Positions 59,932 through 64,000 of a stretch of DNA of 64,000 nucleotides are shown piece after piece. The position numbers were made by a program, and so were the translations under genes. The notes below the pieces were generated by a model. It did no database searches, was not told where the DNA came from, and saw only the letters and a list, made by a program, of their open reading frames with translations. The DNA is taken from the NCBI RefSeq assembly GCF_002158995.1, contig NZ_LOHF01000002.1:62001-126000 (forward strand). Reading direction: 5' to 3'. The DNA comes from Pseudomonas caspiana (GTDB lineage: Bacteria > Pseudomonadota > Gammaproteobacteria > Pseudomonadales > Pseudomonadaceae). The first letter of the stretch is position 1, and the number at the start of each line of letters is the position of its first letter.

Positions 59932-60816
59932 ATGTTTATGCATAACCGACGTTTGCAATACACCGTGCGTGTAGCAAGACCGGATCCGGGGTTGGCTAAT
60001 CTTCTGCTTGAGCAATTTGGTGGGGCTCAAGGTGAACTGGCAGCAGCCGCGCGCTATTTCACGCAAGCCCTGGCCGAGGAAGATGCAGGCCGTAAAGACC
60101 TGTTGATGGACATCGCAACGGAAGAGCTGAGCCATCTGGAAATCATCGGCTCGATTATCTGCATGCTCAACCGTGGCGGTAAAGGCCAACTGGCCGAAGG
60201 CGTGCAGGAAGAAGGCGAACTGTATCGGGCAATCAACGGCGCCGGTAACGATTCGCACATCACCAGCCTGCTGTACGGAGGCGGCGCGCCGCTGACCAAC
60301 TCGGCTGGCGTGCCATGGACTGCCGCTTACGTTGACACCATTGGCGAACCAACAGCCGATTTTCGCTCCAACATCGCTGCAGAGGCACGGGCCAAGATCG
60401 TCTACGAACGCTTGATGAACGTCACTGATGATCCAGGTATCAAAGAAGCGCTGGGCTTCTTGATGACCCGGGAAATTGCCCACCAGAAGTCGTTCGAAAA
60501 AGCGCTGCAATCCATTCAACCCAACTTCCCACAGGGCAAGCTCCCGGGCATGCCGGAATTCACCAACGTCTACTTCAACATGTCCAATGGCGGCCCTGAC
60601 CTGCGCGGCCCTTGGAACGAAGGTGAAGAGTGGGAATACGTCGAGTCGCCAGAGCCAGCTGTAGACGGCGGCGATGGTAGTGCCTCGGTGGTGCTGTCAT
60701 CTGACGACGAAGAAGTGCTGCTCAACCTGAAAAACCGAACCATGTCCGACCCGGACTCGAACCCGATCACCGCCGCCGATCTGGGCTCCGGTTTCGTCCA
60801 GGGCAGAGACGCTTGA
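59932..60816 (+). CDS. Manganese catalase
   Basis: A non-haem dimanganese catalase of the KatN/KatM family that removes H2O2. It is 294 aa from ATG 59932, with GAGG upstream; the longer ORF in this frame runs through non-coding DNA. The four-helix bundle carries the expected Glu/His ligands in EEDAGRKDLL, DIATEELSHLEIIG, EARAKIVYERL and TREIAHQKSFEKAL. It is followed 50 nt later by a small gene, probably co-transcribed. Such catalases in Pseudomonas are stress or stationary-phase genes. Confidence 0.93.
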   Translation: MFMHNRRLQYTVRVARPDPGLANLLLEQFGGAQGELAAAARYFTQALAEEDAGRKDLLMDIATEELSHLEIIGSIICMLNRGGKGQLAEGVQEEGELYRAINGAGNDSHITSLLYGGGAPLTNSAGVPWTAAYVDTIGEPTADFRSNIAAEARAKIVYERLMNVTDDPGIKEALGFLMTREIAHQKSFEKALQSIQPNFPQGKLPGMPEFTNVYFNMSNGGPDLRGPWNEGEEWEYVESPEPAVDGGDGSASVVLSSDDEEVLLNLKNRTMSDPDSNPITAADLGSGFVQGRDA

Positions 60817-60866
60817 TCACAGCATCAACGCGATGCCCCCTTAATCAAACGTGAACGGAGGTAGCC

Positions 60867-61106
60867 ATGGATTTATCTGAACACTCGCACCAACAGGATC
60901 TCGAATCGCTGGAGATTACACCTGCGGTATTTGATTCAACGCTCAAGCGTTTCGATCAGCAGGCGGTTGATCTCAAGCGAGGCTTTCGGGTGAATCAGGC
61001 CCTTAAAAGCCTGCGCACACTCGGGCAGTTGACCCGAGAGCTCCACTCAGGATCCGACAGTAGTTATGCGGCAATCAGCTATCGGTCAGGCCCACCGCCA
61101 GAGTAA
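60867..61106 (+). CDS. Small protein downstream of the Mn-catalase
   Basis: A 79-aa hydrophilic protein (MDLSEHSHQQDLESLEITPA...). ACGGAGGTAGCC gives a strong ribosome site. Helical centre FDSTLKRFDQQAVDLKRGFR. Function unknown; placement between the catalase and a terminator suggests one operon with it. Confidence 0.75.
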   Translation: MDLSEHSHQQDLESLEITPAVFDSTLKRFDQQAVDLKRGFRVNQALKSLRTLGQLTRELHSGSDSSYAAISYRSGPPPE

Positions 61107-61130
61107 AGACCAGTGACCCACTGCATGAAC

Positions 61131-61160
61131 AAGAGCAGCCCCTTGACCGGAGCTGCTCTT
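61131..61160. terminator. Intrinsic terminator
   Basis: AAGAGCAGC ... GCTGCTCTT followed by TTTATT. It lies between the catalase operon (plus) and the converging YitT gene (minus). Confidence 0.85.
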
Positions 61161-61184
61161 TTTATTCGGGCATCGTTAAAAGGC

Positions 61185-61799
61185 TCAAGCGGTGTAGCGA
61201 TGCGGCCGGTGGTTCATGGCAATAATCAGATTGAGAACTACGGCACCGGCGATGGACGCCAGCAGTATCGGCAAGCTGACAAGGTATAGCGAACCCAGTA
61301 CGACGAGGACGTCTACCACCATCTGTAACTTGCCTGCACGCAGACCGAAGCGGTCCTGCAGATACAAGGCCAGAATATTGATCCCGCCAAGGCTCGCCTT
61401 GTGCCGGAACAAAACGATGAACCCCAGGCCCATCATCAAGTTGCCCAGCAAAGCCGCATAGATCGGTTGCAGTTGGTCGATGTGGATGAAGCGTGCGTGC
61501 AGCTCGGAAAATACCGATACCAGCGCGACCGCACAGAAGGTCTTGAGGGTGAACGCCCAGCCCATGCGGCGGATGGCCAGGTAATAGAACGGCAGGTTGA
61601 TCAGGAAGAACGCCACGCCGAATGACAGGTGGGTTGCATAACTGATCAGGAACGCGATCCCGGCGCTGCTGCCGGTCACACCGCCCACCTGACGCAGCAT
61701 CATTACGCCGAAGGACACCATCAACGTACCGATGACTATCGCGAATACGTCTTCGAAAACGGAATGCTTGACGGTTTGCGTGGCGGCGATCTGGGTCAT
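61185..61799 (-). CDS. YitT-family membrane protein
   Basis: A 204-aa inner-membrane protein with about five to six helices (FAIVIGTLMVSFGVMMLRQV, GVAFFLINLPFYYLAIRRMG, NLMMGLGFIVLFRHKASLGG and others). The glycine-rich GGVTGSSAGIAF and KASLGGINIL segments are family features of YitT/DUF161 proteins. The start MTQIAATQTVKHS is used; an upstream in-frame extension lacks support. Transport substrate is unknown. Confidence 0.87.
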   Translation of the reverse strand: MTQIAATQTVKHSVFEDVFAIVIGTLMVSFGVMMLRQVGGVTGSSAGIAFLISYATHLSFGVAFFLINLPFYYLAIRRMGWAFTLKTFCAVALVSVFSELHARFIHIDQLQPIYAALLGNLMMGLGFIVLFRHKASLGGINILALYLQDRFGLRAGKLQMVVDVLVVLGSLYLVSLPILLASIAGAVVLNLIIAMNHRPHRYTA

Positions 61800-62125
61800 G
61801 ACGAACTCTTGGAAGGTGTACGGACGAATAGTTGGCAGGCTGAGCATCGCCAGCCAAATCGCGCATAGATTACCCAATAAAAGATCGATGTGCGCGTTAA
61901 ATAGATAAATATGCGCATATCACGCGCCCGCTAGCAAAATACGCACTATTTATGCGCCGGATCGCACTGCCATGGTGCGTCACGAGACGTAAAACCGGAA
62001 CCTCCGCGTTAAACGCTCTCGGCAACAAGGTACCTCCTGCCCGGCAACGCGAACGATGGAATCGCTGAACATTGTCAGGCAGGATTATCGCCGTCTCATC
62101 TCTTAACTTTCGAGTTCTGCCCGTC

Positions 62126-62914
62126 ATGAATAATAAGAAACGTTGCATCACCGCTACCCTGCTGCTCGGCTTCTCCGGCTTAGCCATGGCGCAAGATTCA
62201 GGTTCGCATCTGGACAAGGTTTTGCAGTCAGGCGAGCTGGCCGTCTGCACCACGGGTGATTACAAGCCCTATACCTTCCTGCGTGAGGACGGTGAATATG
62301 AAGGCATCGACATCGAAATGGCGCGCACTCTGGCACAAAGCCTTGGGGTGAAAATCCAGTGGGTGCCGACCACCTGGAAAACCCTGATGCCGGACATGCT
62401 GGCCGGTAAATGCGACGTGACCATGGGCGGCGTTTCGGTGACGCTGGAGCGTCAGAAGAAGGCCTTCTTCAGTAACACGCTGGACGTGGATGGCAAGATC
62501 CCTTTGACCCGCTGTGAAGATCAGGCGCTGTATCAAACCATCGAGCAGATCAACAAGCCTTCCGTGCGCTTGATCGAGCCAGCCGGGGGTACCAATGAAG
62601 CCTTTGTGCGCGCCCACCTGCCTGCAGCGCAACTGGCCTTCCACGACAACAAGACGATTTTCCAGCAACTGCTGGATAAGAAAGCTGACGTGATGATTAC
62701 CGATGCGTCCGAGGCGCTGTATCAGCAGAAGCGCATGCCGGGGCTCTGTGCGATCAACCCGACGCGTTACATGCAGTACGGCGAAAAGGCCTATCTGCTG
62801 CCGCGGGACGACACCACATGGAAGGCTTATGTCGATCAATGGCTGCACCTGAGCAAGGCGACCGGGGCGTATCAGACCGTGGTCAGTCATTGGCTGGCCG
62901 TGCCGGGGCAGTAA
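62126..62914 (+). CDS. PheC-like periplasmic substrate-binding protein, copy A
   Basis: A 262-aa exported protein of the transporter substrate-binding (PBP type 2) fold. The signal peptide ends at AMA-QDS (about residue 21). CTTGDYKPYTFLREDGEYEG, GGVSVTLERQKKAFFSN, PAGGTNEAFVRAH and KADVMITDASEAL resemble P. aeruginosa cyclohexadienyl dehydratase PheC, which would make phenylpyruvate in the periplasm. Binding-only function is equally possible since no transporter genes are adjacent. A close paralogue follows 190 nt later. Confidence 0.85.
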   Translation: MNNKKRCITATLLLGFSGLAMAQDSGSHLDKVLQSGELAVCTTGDYKPYTFLREDGEYEGIDIEMARTLAQSLGVKIQWVPTTWKTLMPDMLAGKCDVTMGGVSVTLERQKKAFFSNTLDVDGKIPLTRCEDQALYQTIEQINKPSVRLIEPAGGTNEAFVRAHLPAAQLAFHDNKTIFQQLLDKKADVMITDASEALYQQKRMPGLCAINPTRYMQYGEKAYLLPRDDTTWKAYVDQWLHLSKATGAYQTVVSHWLAVPGQ

Positions 62915-62928
62915 TTTCCGCGTTTTTT

Positions 62929-63017
62929 TGTAGGAGCTCACGAGCACCGCGAGGCAGCGATGGCGGCGTATCAGGTAAACCGCTATCGCTGCCTCGCGGT
63001 GCTCGTTAGCTCCTACA
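62929..63017. repeat. Large palindrome between the PheC-like paralogues
   Basis: TGTAGGAGCTCACGAGCACC ... GGTGCTCGTTAGCTCCTACA with arms of about 37 nt enclosing CGGCGTATCAGGTAAACCG. The perfect-looking arms give a stable hairpin. A shortened relative follows the second paralogue at 63907-63959. Confidence 0.85.
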
Positions 63018-63103
63018 GGGTCTGGACTTGTAAGCGTTAGCATGAACTGGCGCCGTTCTTGCTTCGTCCGCAGCATCACTCCAACCATCGAGCTTCCACT
63101 CCT

Positions 63104-63892
63104 ATGAAAAACATGAAACACAGCGCTACTGCCGCCCTGCTTTTCGGGCTGTCGGGTTTTGCCCAGGCACAGGAACTGCCGTCGCATCTGGACAAGGTGT
63201 TGCAAGAGGGACAACTGGCAGTGTGCACCACCGGCGATTACAAGCCGTATTCATTCCTGCGCGAGGACGGTGAATACGAAGGCATTGATATCGAACTGGC
63301 CCGCTCGCTGGCGCGAAGCCTTGGGGTGAAAGTGCAATGGGTGCCGAGCACCTGGAAAACCCTGGTGCCAGACATGGTTGCCGAGAAATGCGACATTGCT
63401 GTGGGCGGGATTTCGGTAACGCTGGAACGCCAGAAGAAGGTGTTCTTCAGCAGCACGCTGGACGTCGACGGCAAAATCCCGTTGGCACGCTGTGAGGACG
63501 TGGCGCTGTATCAAACCATCGAGCAGATCAACAAGCCTTCTGTACGCCTGATCGAACCCGCCGGTGGCACCAACGAAGCGTTCGCCCGAGCCTTCTTGCC
63601 CAATGCGCAGTTGGCGTTCCACGACAACAAGACCATCTTCCAGGAGTTGCTCGACAAGAAAGCTGACGTGATGATCACCGAAGCCTCTGAAGCGCTCTAC
63701 CAACAGAAACGCCTGCCGGGCCTGTGCGCGATCAACCCGACCCAGTCTCTGCAATACGGCGAGAAAGCGTACCTGCTGCCTCGTGGCGATGTGGCCTGGA
63801 AAAGCTATGTCGACCAGTGGCTGCATTTGAGCAAAGCGACTGGCGCGTATCAGAAAGCAGTGGGTAACTGGCTGGCAGTGCCGGGGCAGTAA
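63104..63892 (+). CDS. PheC-like periplasmic substrate-binding protein, copy B
   Basis: A 262-aa paralogue of the preceding gene, with signal peptide ending AQA-QEL. Most of the mature protein is the same or conservatively changed (CTTGDYKPYSFLREDGEYEG, GGISVTLERQKKVFFSS, PAGGTNEAFARAF, KADVMITEASEAL). Tandem duplication of one ancestor is the simple explanation. Same alternatives for function: periplasmic dehydratase or ligand-binding protein. Confidence 0.85.
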   Translation: MKNMKHSATAALLFGLSGFAQAQELPSHLDKVLQEGQLAVCTTGDYKPYSFLREDGEYEGIDIELARSLARSLGVKVQWVPSTWKTLVPDMVAEKCDIAVGGISVTLERQKKVFFSSTLDVDGKIPLARCEDVALYQTIEQINKPSVRLIEPAGGTNEAFARAFLPNAQLAFHDNKTIFQELLDKKADVMITEASEALYQQKRLPGLCAINPTQSLQYGEKAYLLPRGDVAWKSYVDQWLHLSKATGAYQKAVGNWLAVPGQ

Positions 63893-63906
63893 AACCCGCG
63901 CTTTTT

Positions 63907-63959
63907 TGTAGGCGCTCACGAGCACCGCGAGGCAGCGATAGCGGTGCTCGTGAGCTACA
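63907..63959. repeat. Shortened GTAGGAGC-type palindrome
   Basis: TGTAGGCGCTCACGAGCACC ... GGTGCTCGTGAGCTACA, a compact version of the palindrome at 62929-63017. The spacer has been lost, with the arms almost joined. The rest of the window (to 64000) has no gene visible. Confidence 0.75.
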
Positions 63960-64000
63960 GACCTGTGGCGCCAACAAAACCAATGTCTATTGCAGGACAC

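Noticed and set aside
61162..61866. Second long minus-strand frame overlapping the YitT gene
   Set aside because: Out-of-frame shadow of a clear membrane protein; His/Arg/Pro-rich translation without family signs.
62929..63959. CRISPR-like repeats
   Set aside because: Only isolated GTAGGAGC palindromes; no regular repeat-spacer array anywhere in the window.

Overview
The window is chromosome of a Pseudomonas species, most likely of the fluorescens/syringae side of the genus rather than P. aeruginosa. This is judged from gene order and recognisable proteins: guaB, xseA, leuA, der-bamB-yfgM-hisS-ispG-rodZ-pilF-rlmN-ndk, a full isc operon, cysE-trmJ, suhB and queA-tgt-yajC-secD-secF. It is also judged from the many GTAGGAGC-type intergenic palindromes.

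Layout. (1) 1-34.4 kb is conserved core. Most genes are on the minus strand in tightly packed operons with ATGA stop/start overlaps. It covers purine synthesis, DNA repair, leucine synthesis, tRNA/rRNA modification, outer-membrane assembly, Fe-S cluster assembly and protein export. Regulatory signals readable here include a Leu-rich leader ORF before leuA, a sigma-28-like promoter before a FlxA-like gene, an IscR-type operator before iscR and several intrinsic terminators. (2) 34.5-52.95 kb is an integrated element of about 18.4 kb at the 3' end of tRNA-Leu(CAA). A 14-bp direct repeat bounds it (34511-34524 and 52940-52953). It carries a P4-type integrase, AlpA-like activator, a chain of overlapping small ORFs, a TOPRIM/DUF927 primase-helicase, a coiled-coil protein, partition-like small genes, a response regulator, an XRE repressor and a PIN-domain protein, but no virion genes. 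It looks like a satellite or integrative mobilisable element. Inside it, two 186-bp MITE-like repeats in the same orientation bracket an AT-richer cargo: a reverse transcriptase of the Abi/unknown-group type on the plus strand, facing a DUF3644 protein and a second protein on the minus strand. Both minus-strand proteins carry an R-x4-H motif of the HEPN RNase type. This is the best candidate for an undescribed (defence-like) system. Clusters of GTAAC repeats near both ends, with an AT-rich stretch and a GGTTGAC triplet on the right, may be the replication origin or regulator sites. (3) 53-64 kb is variable chromosome: a lipoprotein, a GST and SDR opposite a LysR regulator, tiny ORFs, a BdlA-like PAS-PAS chemotransducer, manganese catalase with a small partner, a YitT-family membrane protein, and two tandem PheC-like periplasmic binding proteins separated by a large palindrome.

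All calls come from reading the sequence and recalled family knowledge. No database search was run.
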